Origin: Eucommia ulmoides | Taxonomy: Eukaryota > Streptophyta > Magnoliopsida > Garryales > Eucommiaceae | Direction: 5' to 3' | NCBI GenBank assembly: GCA_016647705.1 | Contig: CM028329.1 | Coordinates: forward strand, 13,293,910-13,357,909 | DNA length: 64,000 nucleotides | Shown here: positions 11,305 to 22,004 of the stretch, piece by piece | Numbering within the stretch: position 1 is the stretch's first letter | Layout of the letters: each line of letters begins with the position of its first letter | Notes under the pieces: model-generated | Database searches by the model: none | The model's input: the letters and a program-made list of their open reading frames with translations, nothing else | Told to the model about the DNA's origin: nothing | Program-made: the position numbers and the translations under genes

Positions 11305-13274
11305 GGGAAAAGTACATTTTAAACTCTTTAGGTATTGTCACATTTTTAAATGGTCCATCTCCATTTGAGCGTTTCATTTTAAACCTTCTAGGTATAAATA
11401 CGTTTTTATTTGGTTCTTCCATTAGAAATTCCATCCAAATTAACTGAATTTTAAGGGCAAAATTATCATTTTACATTTTTTTATTTTTCTTTTCTTTTTT
11501 TCTTCTTCTTTGACTTTTCTCGAACTCTCTCTCCCACTCAACTCTCTCTCTCTCTTCCCCTTCCCTCTCTCTCTCTCTCTTCTACTCAACTCTCTTTCTC
11601 TCATTCCCCTATCGCAACCAAAACGGTGAACACCCCTATGCAACACTTGCGTGGGGGTGTTTCACCCCTTATTCAAGAGGGTAAAACACCCCCTGTTACG
11701 AGGTGGAAGAAGATGACGGAGATCAATGACCCTCATCACTTCCTTCCGGTGACTCCGTTCTCCGATCCAACACCGCTTAACAGCGCCCCCGTACAGATTG
11801 GGGCTAAATTTGGTTGTGGGTTCGGCACCATGAGTAGCGTCGCAAGCCCTAGCTACAGTCAAGCTATGTTTCTTCAAGGGATCGGAAATGGTGGTTTTCA
11901 CGGACAAGTACGGGGAAGTTCCGGTGAGCTTCAAATCAACCCATATGGCATCGGAGCTCCGAACCCGTTATTATGTGCAGGCCATGTGGTGTGTTTGAGA
12001 CCTCCAAAGAGCTCTTTTCATTGCCAAACATCAAGGATTACTCAAACAGTTGCAGTGTTTGTCGTAAGGTAAAATAACCATAATTTTTTTTAATCTCTAA
12101 TATTATATGCTAAGAATAACTTTTTGTTGCAGAAAAAACGCGTAAATGGTGAAAATTCGAGGTCCAATGGAGTGCGAGAAACGTATAGAGAGATGTTTCC
12201 AATGAATGGGTCCAGTTCTTTTGGATCAAATCTTGGGAATGACCCAAACGTTTTTAGATACAATCAACACTTTGAACCAAATGCTTTGCCTCGTCTCTCT
12301 CATGGTAGTTATACCACTAATCAGGTCTCCCCTCCAACATTTTCGATCTTAAACCCAGTTAACTTATCTGATTTTACACACACAAATATATTCCACTCCC
12401 TATTTTTTGAAGGTAGGATTTATGGGTACTATAGGAAGCGGTGGAGGTGGTGGTGGTTCATCGGAAGGGAAGCACAAGAAGCAGAGGTGTTTTCATGGAG
12501 TACGAGTTTTTTTCCTGGAAAAGAAGAGAGCTACAATAATAGCTATGAGAGTTTTGATGAGTTGATGATGATGAAATTGGGTTCTGAAACATCTTTAGGC
12601 ATTGGCGAAGGTTCTTGTGTCACTTCTACTGGTGTTCTTCAGTCTAATTCTGTTGATTTGTCCCTCAAACTTTCTTATTAATTAGCAAGGAAAAAAAGGT
12701 AAAAGAAGAAGAATTTTTTTTTTTTGTCTTTCAAGCTCTAGTATGTAAATGCATGATATCGAAGTGAACCCAAGCTTTTGGTTTACCCTTTTGTTTGTCA
12801 AACTATTTTCAAACTCCAAAATAGGGCAATACAACTTCTGGGTTTTATGCAACTCTTTCTCTCTACTGTGTTTGTTTTTGTAAATAGGTGATCAGCTTTT
12901 CTGGTCTCGCTATAAACACTCATGTGGGGGTATTTTCACCCCCTTGGGTGGGGATGTTATAAGGAGAGAGAGCGGGAGGGAGAGAGAGAGAGAGAGAGAG
13001 TGAGGAAGGAAGAGATAGAGAGAGGGAGATAGTTGAGCGGGAGAGAGAAAGATTAGGAAAAAGAAAAAAAAATTAAAAAAAAAATCATTAAAAAATTAAA
13101 AATATGTAAAAAGACTATGTTGCCCTTTTATTGCATTAAACTTGATGGATTTTTTAACAGAATGACTATTTAAAAACATACTGATATGTAGAGAGTCTAA
13201 AATGCAATGCTCAAACGGAGATGGACTATTTAGAAATATGTCAATACCTAGAGGGTTTAAAATGTACTTTTCCC
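11305..13274 (+). mobile_element. Pack-MULE: Mutator-like element with captured gene fragment
   Basis: The left end begins GGGAAAAGTACATTTTAAAC. The right end, read on the minus strand, begins with the same 20 bases. The inverted repeats then continue imperfectly for about 180 bp and probably further through CT/GA-rich blocks at 11520-11600 and 12965-13050. A perfect 9-bp direct duplication, AAAGATTTA, flanks the element at 11296-11304 and 13275-13283. Long TIRs with a 9-bp duplication define Mutator-like elements. There is no transposase. The interior instead holds an SPL/NOZZLE-like gene fragment. Removing the element rejoins the surrounding LTR cleanly. Confidence 0.9.
11711..12681 (+). 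pseudogene. Captured SPOROCYTELESS/NOZZLE-like (SPEAR/TIE) repressor fragment
   Basis: SPL/NZZ and the related SPEAR/TIE proteins are plant transcriptional adaptors that recruit TOPLESS through a C-terminal EAR motif. The coding part begins WKKMTEI, where the family's N-terminal SPL motif ends, so that motif is missing. Then come a Gly-rich FLQGIGNGGF region, NPYGI, and a C-x2-C segment followed by KKKRVNGE that spans an intron (12069-12132, GT/AG). Further on are an EYEFFPGK-like block near 12500 and a terminal VDLSLKLSY EAR motif ending at 12681. Frame changes occur near 11960 and in the T tract near 12510. A second intron may lie at ~12325-12415. A retained intron indicates capture of genomic DNA rather than cDNA. 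It is unlikely to encode a working protein. Confidence 0.75.
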
Positions 13275-13350
13275 AAAGATTTAAATTGCATAAATTTTTA
13301 GAACTACCCAATTCACCTCGTCTTGGGTAGCTTACTAGGCCAACATTTTT

Positions 13351-13815
13351 CTTTCCCAAATCTCCACACTAGGGTTTGAGGCATGAGATAGTATAAATAG
13401 GGCTAAAAAATAAGTTCTTTTCGGCCATCAGCACGAAAGGGTGTGTTGTAGTGGGCTTTAGGCGCGCTGGAGCGCACCCTTCAGGGTGCTCGAAGCTCAG
13501 GGAGGCAGGCTAGAGCGCGTCTTTTTGGGCTAGGGCCCAAATTTGGCAGTGTCTCTAGTTTGGGAGTGCGCTAGAGCAAGCTTTAGGTGCGCTAGAGCAC
13601 ACCTGTTGATTTCTGATTCCTTCCAAAGGCCTTGATTTTCAACTATTTTTAAAAAAAAAAAAAAACTCTCATTTTACCCTATTTTAACATTTTTTTCCAA
13701 TTATTTATCATTCTTATTAAACAACACAAAAAAGCACTAAATTAAAAAAAAAAAAAAAAAATACTTGAAAACTCACAAATATTTGAACTCAAAAGTACTT
13801 GATTTGTTAGTAAAT
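13351..13815. other. Unclassified insert with TATA box and GC-rich palindromes
   Basis: A TATA-like TATAAATAGGG sits at 13393, followed at 13445-13605 by repeated GCGCGCTGGAGCGCAC-like palindromes in otherwise AT-rich DNA. The copia RNase H frame stops abruptly at ~13826. The stretch is probably part of another LTR, but I could not define its ends. Confidence 0.4.
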
Positions 13816-13825
13816 AACCTCCTCA

Positions 13826-14125
13826 TCATGTTTCAATACCATCCACTACTCGCAGTCCAATGACAAAGTTTCGCAACCATATTCTGTGATTTATTGTCTC
13901 ATAACAAGCTATGAATTCAACTGTCATGGTAGAAGCAACTACGAGTGAGTGCTTAGCACACCTCCAGGAAATAGCACCTCCAGGTAGCAAGTAGAAATAT
14001 CCTGAAGTAGATCTCTTAGTGTCTTGGCAACTCGCAAGATTGGAATCAGAATACTCAATGACCTCTGAATGATTTGTCTTCCGATAAATGAGCATATAGT
14101 CTTTTGTTCTATGTAAATACCTCAT
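13826..14125 (-). pseudogene. Copia RNase H fragment
   Basis: The reading starts MRYLHRTKDYMLIY and contains YSDSNLASCQDTKRSTSGY, a hallmark of the copia RNase H domain, with the substrate-binding Ser/Gly run. It ends at a stop after VVDGIET, before the YCDN block that should follow. The C-terminal half of the domain is gone. Confidence 0.85.
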
Positions 14126-14289
14126 AACTTGTTTGGCTGCTTTTCAATGATCCATACCAGGGTTACTTAAGTATCTGCTCAGCATTCCAACTATGAACGT
14201 TAAATCCGGACGCATAAATACTTGAGCGTACATAAGACTTCCTACTATCGACGCATAAGAAATAGTCTGCATCTCTTTCTTTTTCATCT

Positions 14290-14707
14290 CATTATTGGGG
14301 CATTAAGTGAGACTAAAATTTTCACATTTAGCAATGAGAGTATCTTCTAGTACACAATCTTTCATGCTAAATCTAGCAAGCACCTTTTTAATATAGCTCT
14401 TTTGTAATAACCCAAGGATACCCCAAGAAAGATCTCGGTGTACCTTTATTCCTAATATAAAAGAGGCATTCCCAATATCTTTTATTTCAAAATTATTAGT
14501 TACTAATCTCTTGGTTTTGTGCAATAAGCCTATATCACTGCTAGCCATTAGTATGTCATCGACATATAGTACTAGAAAAATGATACTCTCATTGAATTTG
14601 TGGTATACACAATTATCAACTGCATTTACCTCAAAACTATATGAGATAATGTCTTGACGAAATTTGTGATACCATTGCGGGAAGCTTGTTTGAAACCATA
14701 GATGGAT
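14290..14707 (-). pseudogene. Copia reverse transcriptase, C-terminal half
   Basis: The catalytic LYVDDILMASS box lies near 14560, preceded by the ASRQWYHKF-like motif and followed by FEIKDIGNASFILGI. It is the direct continuation of the RT half at 16323-16658, from which it is separated by the solo LTR at 14708-16316. Confidence 0.85.
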
Positions 14708-16316
14708 TGTACGCGTCGAGGATTTCACATCATCATTTTCGCGGTATCGACTACTCGCAAGTATACGAGGTTTAGTTTTAATATAATGGATCGTGTAAGA
14801 TCGGATATCGTTCCACTGGGAAATACGTGTAATTCGGTTAAGTATTGTGATTTTTATAGTTTCATATTATCTCGACTAATCATAATTTGTTTGTTTTCTA
14901 TTTAATATACTAAGATAAACGACAACTATTAGATTAGTTCTAATTACACTAATTACTTAGGTATTAATCTTTTTCATATAATGCATAATCGACGTCATTT
15001 AGTTAGCTATAATAGTTTTTATCTAATCCGACAATCTCTGTATCAATAACTCCTCCGCTACTTCTCCCGAGTGTAAGACGGGGGATTACACGACTTCGTG
15101 TCAACTAAGAAGTCCCCTTCAACGCCTTAACGACCCTAGGTCGCGTGAGTTTTGAGCCAACGTCATGGGTTGCATACGTTCTAACGCCCTCCCGGGTCGT
15201 TAGAACATCACGTTATATTTACCCTAGTCCGAATCCGGGGTTACCTCTCCCGAGTGTCAAACCCCGTATTCTCGTTTTATCAATACAAACATAATATCAA
15301 GAATAACGGTAAACACAATCGAATTTAGACAAACAATATGTTAAAGTAACATTAATTCATTCAACTAAACGATTATATAATTTCAACTACACCTAAGTAA
15401 CATTTAACTACTACTACAAGATCTTAGCCACATATCATACAAAATAAGAGGGATTAAACATTCTTAGATATGAAAAAGTAATTACAAAGATAAAAACAAT
15501 AGAAGAACGATCAAATCTGGAAGTGAAAGGGTTCACTGTCGCTAATGATCGATCCGCAATTGATTCGTCTTTGTCCGAATAATGAATCTTCTTCTTGGTC
15601 TTCAAAATATAGATTAAGAACTCTCTACTAAGGTTAGGGTTTATTAACAACAAGTTTCAGACGTGGGAAAAGGGTATAAATAGGCCTAGCGGTTCAAAAA
15701 TATCTAAACAGATATTTTGGCCTGTTTTGCGAATTCCGCCTAAGCGGTAGAATCTTCACCTAGGCGGAGTTTAAGTCGGTTAGAATTCCACCTAAGCAGT
15801 AGAATCTTCGCCTAGGCAGAGGACTAACTTCTTAGTCCCCTTTCTTTTTGACGGAATTCCGCCTAGGGGTAGCTACTTTGCCTAGGCGAATTTACAGCAG
15901 TTCAGCTCTTCTAGCAGTTCAGCACTTCCAGCGTTCTGATGGATTTTCGCCTAGGCGGTGGAAACTTCGCCTAAGCGGATTTCAATACTTTAGCCCTTAC
16001 AACCTTCTGATGGATTTCTGCCTAGGCGGTGGAAACTTCGCCTAGGCAGATTTCAACTTTTCAGGATTTGCAACTTTCTGATGAATTTTCGCCTAGGCGG
16101 TGGATACTTCACTTAGGCGGAATTGCGTTGTTCTTTGAAACCTCATTTTTTCATCTTTTTAGCTACCATTTTCTCCATCATTTCGCTCGGTTTGCCGATT
16201 GTTTACGTCCCTACGCCTGACTAATAAAAACAACTAAAAAAATATTCAAACTTCAATAAAATACTCGAAAACTGGCAAATTCGGTTTAGAATTAGATAAG
16301 TATTTTACACCTATCA
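14708..16316 (-). mobile_element. Solo LTR, probably Ty3/gypsy, inside copia RT
   Basis: The segment starts TGTACGCGTCGAGG and ends ACACCTATCA (TG...CA). It is flanked by the 5-bp direct repeat TGGAT at 14703-14707 and 16317-16321. Taking it out with one TGGAT copy restores the RT reading frame exactly. On the minus strand it starts TGATAGGTGTAAAATAC and ends with a TATACTTGCG...CGTACA stretch, like the 3' ends of several plant gypsy LTRs; that is why minus is preferred. No internal domains accompany it, so it is a solo LTR of 1.6 kb. Confidence 0.7.
15728..16130. repeat. Paired palindromes CCGCCTAGGCGG in the solo LTR
   Basis: At least ten variants of CGCCTAGGCGG occur, arranged in pairs about 18-22 bp apart around the phrase GTGGAAACTTCGCC. 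They come in about six phased blocks of 60-75 bp. The block near 15958-16100 repeats almost exactly. Confidence 0.85.
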
Positions 16317-16322
16317 TGGATT

Positions 16323-16658
16323 TCTTTAACTTACAAACCATAGACTTTGGATCGCCTAAAGCAAAGTTTTCCGGCTGCATCATATATATATTATTTTGTC
16401 AATGTCTTCATTTAGAAATGCGGTCTCTACATTTATCTGATGCAATTTTAAATCAAAATGAACTATAATCGATAAAACTGGAGAGAAAGTATATTTATAA
16501 TTAATGATTTCCTTTTGAGTAAAGCCCTTGGCGACTAGACGAGTCTTATATCTATCAACATTGCCTTTCGAGCCCCTCTTGATTTTAAATATCCATTTGC
16601 AACCAATGGGCCTAACACCTTCAGGCAACTTGACAAGAATCCGAAACGTCATTGTCAT
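16323..16658 (-). pseudogene. Copia reverse transcriptase, N-terminal half
   Basis: Contains the copia RT entry motif (CKWIFKIKRGSKGNVDRYK, then RLVAKGFTQKE) and the VETAFLNEDI block. It is interrupted at 16317 by the solo LTR insertion. A few codons are altered or missing, for example before FDLKLHQINVETAFL. Confidence 0.85.
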
Positions 16659-16989
16659 TTATAGATTTTATCTCATCATTCATGACGTCAATCCACTTTT
16701 GAGAGTTAAACTTTATTTGACTAGACGAAAGTTGATTGGATCATCTTCCATTGATCTCTATGTCACACTCATGTTCTTGGAGAAAGACAATATAATCACT
16801 TGAAATTACACTTCTTTTTTCTCTAGTTGATCGTTTTAGTGGCACTTTTTCTTGAGGTTGCTGAGTTTGCTTTTCAGGAGTAATATCTTGATTTTGAATA
16901 GGGACTTTTTCATTATTGTCTTGAATTGTGTCTTGAATAATGTCAGGAATCTGATCATTGTCAATAACAATGTTTGGAATAGAAATTAA

Positions 16990-18330
16990 TTCCTATTTAA
17001 AGACAACATTTCTAATAACCTTATCTCTCCCTTTAAACTCAACATACTCAAAGAATCTCGCATTTTCTGTTTCAAAAAAATGTCTTATTTGAGGGATCCT
17101 AAAACTTAAAGTTTCTTGACCGTTCAATGTACCCAACAAACTAGCAGCTAATTGTTCTTGAGTCCAGTTTCTTTTCATTTGGCCTATAAGGCCTTACCTC
17201 AACTGGACAACCCCAAATGTGTAAATGCCTTATGCTAGGTATTTTGCTTAACTACAGTTTATAAGGGGTTTAGCTACCGCTTTACTTGGTACCCTGTTTA
17301 GGATATATGTTGCAGTCTTAAATGCATCTCCCAAAGTAATTCTAGTACATAAGAATGATTTATCATACTTCTTACCGTGTTCTTAAACTATTTGTTTCGT
17401 CTCTCTGCAACACCGTTCATGCTTGGCTTGCCTGGCATGATGTACTATGGGACGATTTTGGCATTCCTTTAAGAATTTAGCAATGGGTCTTGGACGTTAT
17501 TCTCCTAATCCATCATATCGACCATAGTATTTACCACCACGTTCAAATTTAACAGCCATGATTTTCTTGCCTAGTTGATTTTCAACTTCAGCTTCGAAAG
17601 CCTTAAATACGTCCAATGATTGAGACTTCTCATGAATTAAATACAGGTACCCATAACGAGAGTAGTCATCTATGAACGTAATAAAATATTGTTGTCCATT
17701 TTAAGATATAGTAGGGAATGGCCCACATATATCAGTATGTATTAGTTTAAGACACCGGAAGTCCTATTGGAACCCAATTTCCTATTGTTTGTCTGTTTTT
17801 CCTTTACACATTTAATACAAATTTTGAAATTTGTTAAATCAAGGGGATAAAAAAATTTGTCAATGACAAGTCTCTCTATTCTTTGTTTAGAAATATGTCA
17901 TAGACGCATGTGCTAAAGCATGTTAGAATTCTCATTAGTTAATTCACGTTTTGTGGCGTTAGTAGTTGTTTGCAAGGTTTCATTATGTAAAGCAATAGTA
18001 TCCAATAAGTATAGATTATCAATCAAAGAATCATATGTAAAAATATAAAAAGACTAAATTTATTACTTCTAAATGAATAAGAAAAACCAAATTTGTCCAA
18101 AGTAGAAATAAAAATCAATTTTCGTCTAAATGACGGTACTACATATGTCTCTTCCAAACCTAAAAAATAATTAACCTTTAAAGATAACCTAAAAGTCCCT
18201 ATTGCCTCCACAACAACTACTTTTCCATCACCCACATGGATGAATCTTTCAGCATAATTTGGCTTTTAGCTCCACAGGCAACTTTGCATAGATACACTTA
18301 CATAAGTAGTAGCACCAGAATCTAACCATC
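16990..18330 (-). pseudogene. Copia protease-integrase remnants
   Basis: The minus-strand frames carry a retropepsin-like region at ~18330-18020 (ATHL near its start, then VVVVEAIGTF and LIFISTLDKFGFSY). Integrase-core pieces follow at ~17700-17350 (FITFIDDYSRYGYLYLI, then an ILNRVPSKA-like block) and then the linker at 17178-16993 (LSFRIPQIRHFFETENARFF). Several frames and stops are needed to read through. Confidence 0.7.
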
Positions 18331-19178
18331 AAGTGTGACTTGGTACATAAATTAAATTAACTTCAAAACAAACAAGAGTGAGAAATGTACTCTCTTTACA
18401 CGCCATGCAAACGTATTTGGAACATTCTCTATTCATATGTCCAATTTTCTCGCAGAAGAAACAGGTAAACTTTTGATCCTGATTCTTTTGCAATTTGGAT
18501 TGTTGTGTTCCTAATGCAACTTCCTGACCTTTATCCATTTGTCGTTTCTTGGCCTAAGAGGTGGTGGCTAAGTGAGCACTCTTAGTCTTTTCTCACTTAA
18601 TTCTTTCTTCTTTTTGCACACAGTGAGATATGGGTTCACTAAGAGTCTATTTACCTTTTTAAGTATTGTAACTCATTGTACATTGACTATATTGTGCAGG
18701 AAAAAAATTAGTACTAAATGCACGAGCAAGTCCTCAGACAGCTCTAACTTTAGTACCTCTAACTTTGAAGCGACATTAAACATTTCCATAATATATTCCC
18801 TTATGTTCTCTTTTATTTTATACCTCATCGAGACAAGATTAGCTAACAACGTAGTTGTTTTTGCTTTTTCGTACTTTACAAAATATTTCTCTATTTCCTC
18901 AAAGAACGCCTTAGCACTTACCTCAACGGATATACTGCCCCTAAATGTTTCCGAATTGCTACGTTTGATCGTTATAAGACTTATGCGATTAGCACGCTCC
19001 CACTTCTCATATTCCCTTTTAGCCTCAAGAGAACTTTCATCAGTAAGAGGTGAATGTTGGTTGTTCTTTCCTTAGCGCAAAGTCAAGATCTATGCAACCA
19101 AGAACAATTGAAATGTTCTCTTTCCAATTCTTGAAGTTTGTGCCGTTAAGCACGGGAATAGAATTCATGTTGGTAGCA
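18331..19178 (-). pseudogene. Copia gag remnant with CCHC zinc knuckle
   Basis: The reading starts MNSIPVLNGTNFKNWKENI, typical of plant copia gag (UBN2 family). It continues through YEKWERANRISLITI and a helical region. A zinc knuckle, CFFCEKIGHMNREC, lies near 18470-18420 and fits C-x2-C-x4-H-x4-C. Stops and frame changes interrupt it. Confidence 0.8.
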
Positions 19179-19241
19179 ATTGTAGTAGCAAAAACAGTAA
19201 CTAAACCAAAAGCAATAATAAACAATAAGTTCATAATATGA

Positions 19242-20280
19242 AGGTTTACGTTAAATTATTAATAAAAACATCAACATATATTTACACGCATGACAGAAAC
19301 AAAACAATTGTATTAGTGTGCCCCATCACAAGATACCTAGTACAACATTGATGTTCAATCTTTAAACAGAAACACCAACTTGTAAGTGGTACTATCAATG
19401 CAATAATCAAATGTCGGCAGTAAATCTTGTCAAACAACAAACCTTTCTTTGGACCGACTTATTGTTTACATGAAAAGTTGATAACAATCACACATTTATT
19501 CCCGTAGGTAAGTTTATTATTTGGCTAAGCAATAACCTTCATTTGAGCCGATTACTGCTTGCATAAATAACAAACATACGCATCTTAATATCCTAAAATG
19601 AACAAATATGTGTAATGGAGGTTATTTTGGCAATATATTGTTTCAATTAGTTTGTTTCAAGATATAAGATTTCATCGGTCCACCATCCTAGCAATCGTTG
19701 ACCGATTGCCTTGTAACGTGATAATTTCTAATGTTTTAAGCCTGTGCGTCGGTCGAACGGCTTATGGGTATTTATGGAGATAATTGCTAAAGCATGGTTT
19801 TTATTATTTTTTTATGAGAGCACTAGCGCATCGCAGAATCAATAGTTGGTAGACACGTTAGCTAATTAATCACCACACAACTTTGGTTTTAAAGATTCCG
19901 CTAATGTCAATGTTTTTACCCTCTATTTTTATCATCTAGTGCTTCAGTTATTGAATCCATAGCATGAAAATTTATGGATAAGGAAGATTTTAAGATAAAA
20001 AAAATATGCATTTTGTTTTATTCTTAAATCTAAATAAGGGAAATCTATAGTCTACCCTAAAAATTATATGTTCCAAATAATCACAATTGAAACTACTGAA
20101 GCCGATGTAATTCACCTTTCCAAATAAGTATTGTGAATTTGACCTATTAAATTAAAGAAACTCCCGTGAAAAATTTAGGGTTTCTCTAAATCCGAAAAAA
20201 CAAAAACACTAACGAAAATGTCATTTTTCTGAATCCACGAACATGAAAATTTTAAGAACCCTAATAATTTAACATGAAAC
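19242..20280 (-). other. Copia 5' leader
   Basis: Non-coding stretch between the primer-binding site and gag. Nothing else is recognised in it. Confidence 0.5.
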
Positions 20281-20294
20281 AGGTTTTGATACCA
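20281..20294 (-). other. Primer-binding site of the copia element
   Basis: Minus strand TGGTATCAAAACCT, two bases after the LTR end AACA. Confidence 0.8.
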
Positions 20295-20296
20295 CT

Positions 20297-20573
20297 TGTT
20301 AGGAATAATCCTTAAATCTCAATAGATTTTTTAGTCACAAATCAACATGTCAAATTATCAAAAGTTCTTTAACACATAAACAAACGTACCTGAATCCATG
20401 GTGATGAATCGTCAGGGTAGAAGTCTTCCGCAGATTAATCACTTGATGTTCCTTAATGGGTTCTCTCTCACAGATGGGTAAGAGGAGATGCGTAACCGTC
20501 TGATTAGTCTCGGGGACCATAACCCTATATGTGTTTGTATATTAGGTCAACTCAGGCCCCATTAACCCTAATT
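20297..20573 (-). repeat. 5' LTR of the copia element
   Basis: Homologous to 8177-8448. Its outer boundary is uncertain: the first bases of the LTR (TGT) are not conserved here, and LTR-like sequence may continue through 20669 and resume beyond 47474. Confidence 0.65.
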
Positions 20574-21256
20574 GCCTAATATGGGTAACTACATATTGTA
20601 AAGCCCAAAGCCATTTAATATTTCTTGAGCCCATTAATTAGATCACTTATTTGAGCTCCCTATAAAATTTATTGGCCCAAAGAGCTACCCAAGAGAGGGT
20701 GAATTGAGAAGTTACCAAATTTAAACAATTAATTCTCTCAAACACAAATAATCAATTTTCTTAAATAAATTATTATCATTATACGCAGCGGATATGTGTT
20801 TAATACTAAGTGCACACCCAAACATAAGATAGAAAATAAATCAATGCAGTACACAAGAATTTATCCTGGTTCAGTCAAATTAGTCTTGCCTACATCCAGT
20901 CCCCCGAACTCCAAGGAGATTCGCAATCCACTATACCCCTTATTCCTTTACCAGGTAGGAACCATACCCTTATAACTCATGATTCTTTTATAGGCACATA
21001 ATCAACCTTTACAATTTACTATTTTCATAAGTTAAGGATAAACCCTCTCTCTCACTTTATCCCTTTCACAGAGAATGATGAATCTTTACAAATTACTCAA
21101 AAATAATTCAATAGCAGGATGAATCAAAACCTAATTCTTTTCAACGGAAAAAAATACCGTAACCTTTTTACTAGGACAAAGATCAAACCCTAATATTTTT
21201 CACAGAAAAAAGATTAAAACCTAGCTACCCTGACTAAACACTGTCCTAAAGGTGTT

Positions 21257-21936
21257 TGATATAGGTAAATCTGGTAAGGGACATCACGGGGTCAAAAGTT
21301 CACCCAGTTATAGAAAAACGGCCGGAGCGAGGGCTAAAAAATCCCTCAATACCGAGCTGGGGTGTCCCCCAGTCGAACTGAGGGTCGTCGCAGTGAAGAG
21401 ATCAGGATCGACGAGCTGAGGTCCGACCTCCCGAACTGACGATCTGTGGCACCCTTTGCTCGCCACCACAGCACTAGGGAGTTCGCCAGGCCGGTGTGAG
21501 GCCATGGCCCATGGGCCTCCAGTTATGGGCTCAAAAGCCAGCCTAGAGGATTAAAGGGTTGACCTGTTTGCTCATTGGTTGTCCAGCAGATTAGGTTAAT
21601 TAACCTGAGCTCCCCCCCTAAATTCGCGGCACTAATCAAGTGCTGGCGCCTATAAATACACCGGGGCATCCACTGCCCAACGGTATGTGACCACTACTGA
21701 ATTCAATCTATATTTTCAGCCCTCCACTTCGGAATACTTATCCTCACTCCGGAGGGACTTATTGGGAACCACCCCAATGGGTCTTTGTGCAGGTACTGTG
21801 TGCAGAAGATTGGAGCCCTGCTCGGAGCCCGTCACCACCCCTGAACTCAGCTTGCTATTGCCTTACTGGTCGCCCTCCGCCTCAGGTATTCTCCCCGGAC
21901 CATACTGTTGGCCAGCACCACTTTTTAGCATCAACA
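21257..21936 (+). repeat. 5' LTR of element A
   Basis: Starts TGATATAGG, ends CATCAACA, 680 bp. A TATA box (TATAAATACA) is at 21651. Against the 3' LTR I count about eleven differences in the first 250 bp, nine of them transitions. Confidence 0.88.
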
Positions 21937-21938
21937 GT

Positions 21939-21959
21939 TTGGCGCCGTCTGTGGGAACG
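21939..21959 (+). other. Primer-binding site region of element A
   Basis: TTGGCGCCGTCTGTGGGAAC lies two bases after the LTR end, the form commonly seen next to plant Ty3/gypsy 5' LTRs. Confidence 0.8.
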
Positions 21960-22004
21960 CACTAAAAGCTTCCCTTGGTCGTCAGCTCCCCACGAGGTTA
22001 AGAT

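Larger units (their letters stand above)
9005..13345 (+). mobile_element. Probable solo LTR (Sirevirus-like copia), split by a MULE
   Basis: Starts TGTTAATCCCAAGGTTTTGA and ends CTAGGCCAACA (TG...CA). It aligns along its length, with drift, to the minus-strand copy at 20670-47469. Shared landmarks are the GGAACTAATG start region, the GTGTCACCGATTT-like block near 10310, the purine-rich 10600-11100 block and the ending TTCACC...CTTGGGTAGC. The ending resembles LTR ends of Sirevirus-type copia elements. Flanks are GTTTT (9000-9004) and TTTTT (13346-13350), a weak 5-bp duplication. Without the 1,970-bp MULE the LTR is about 2.37 kb. A TATA box (TATAAATG) is at 10146. No internal domains of this family are present, hence solo LTR. 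Confidence 0.6.
8177..20573 (-). mobile_element. Ty1/copia LTR retrotransposon (degenerate, with later insertions)
   Basis: Two similar ~272-bp segments lie in the same orientation at 8177-8448 and 20297-20573. Just inside the right copy, the minus strand reads TGGTATCAAAACCT, a primer-binding site resembling the initiator-Met tRNA complement. Just inside the left copy, the minus strand reads CAAGTGGGAGAT, a typical copia polypurine tract. Between them the order is gag, CCHC knuckle, protease/integrase, RT, RNase H. That is copia order, all on the minus strand and all broken. The element has been enlarged to 12.4 kb by a solo LTR at 14708-16316, a solo LTR at 9005-13345, and possibly a further piece at 13351-13815. 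No convincing target duplication was found. Confidence 0.75.

Noticed and set aside
15848-16220. Two plus-strand frames in the CCTAGG palindrome region
   Set aside because: Composed of the repeated palindrome block inside a solo LTR.
14709-16315. Solo LTR insert read as a DNA transposon with a 7-bp duplication (ATGGATT)
   Set aside because: There are no inverted repeats at its ends. TG...CA ends with a 5-bp TGGAT duplication explain the same bases better.
8441-20573. CCCTAA/TTAGGG-like words as telomeric repeats
   Set aside because: Only single copies within LTR ends; no tandem run.
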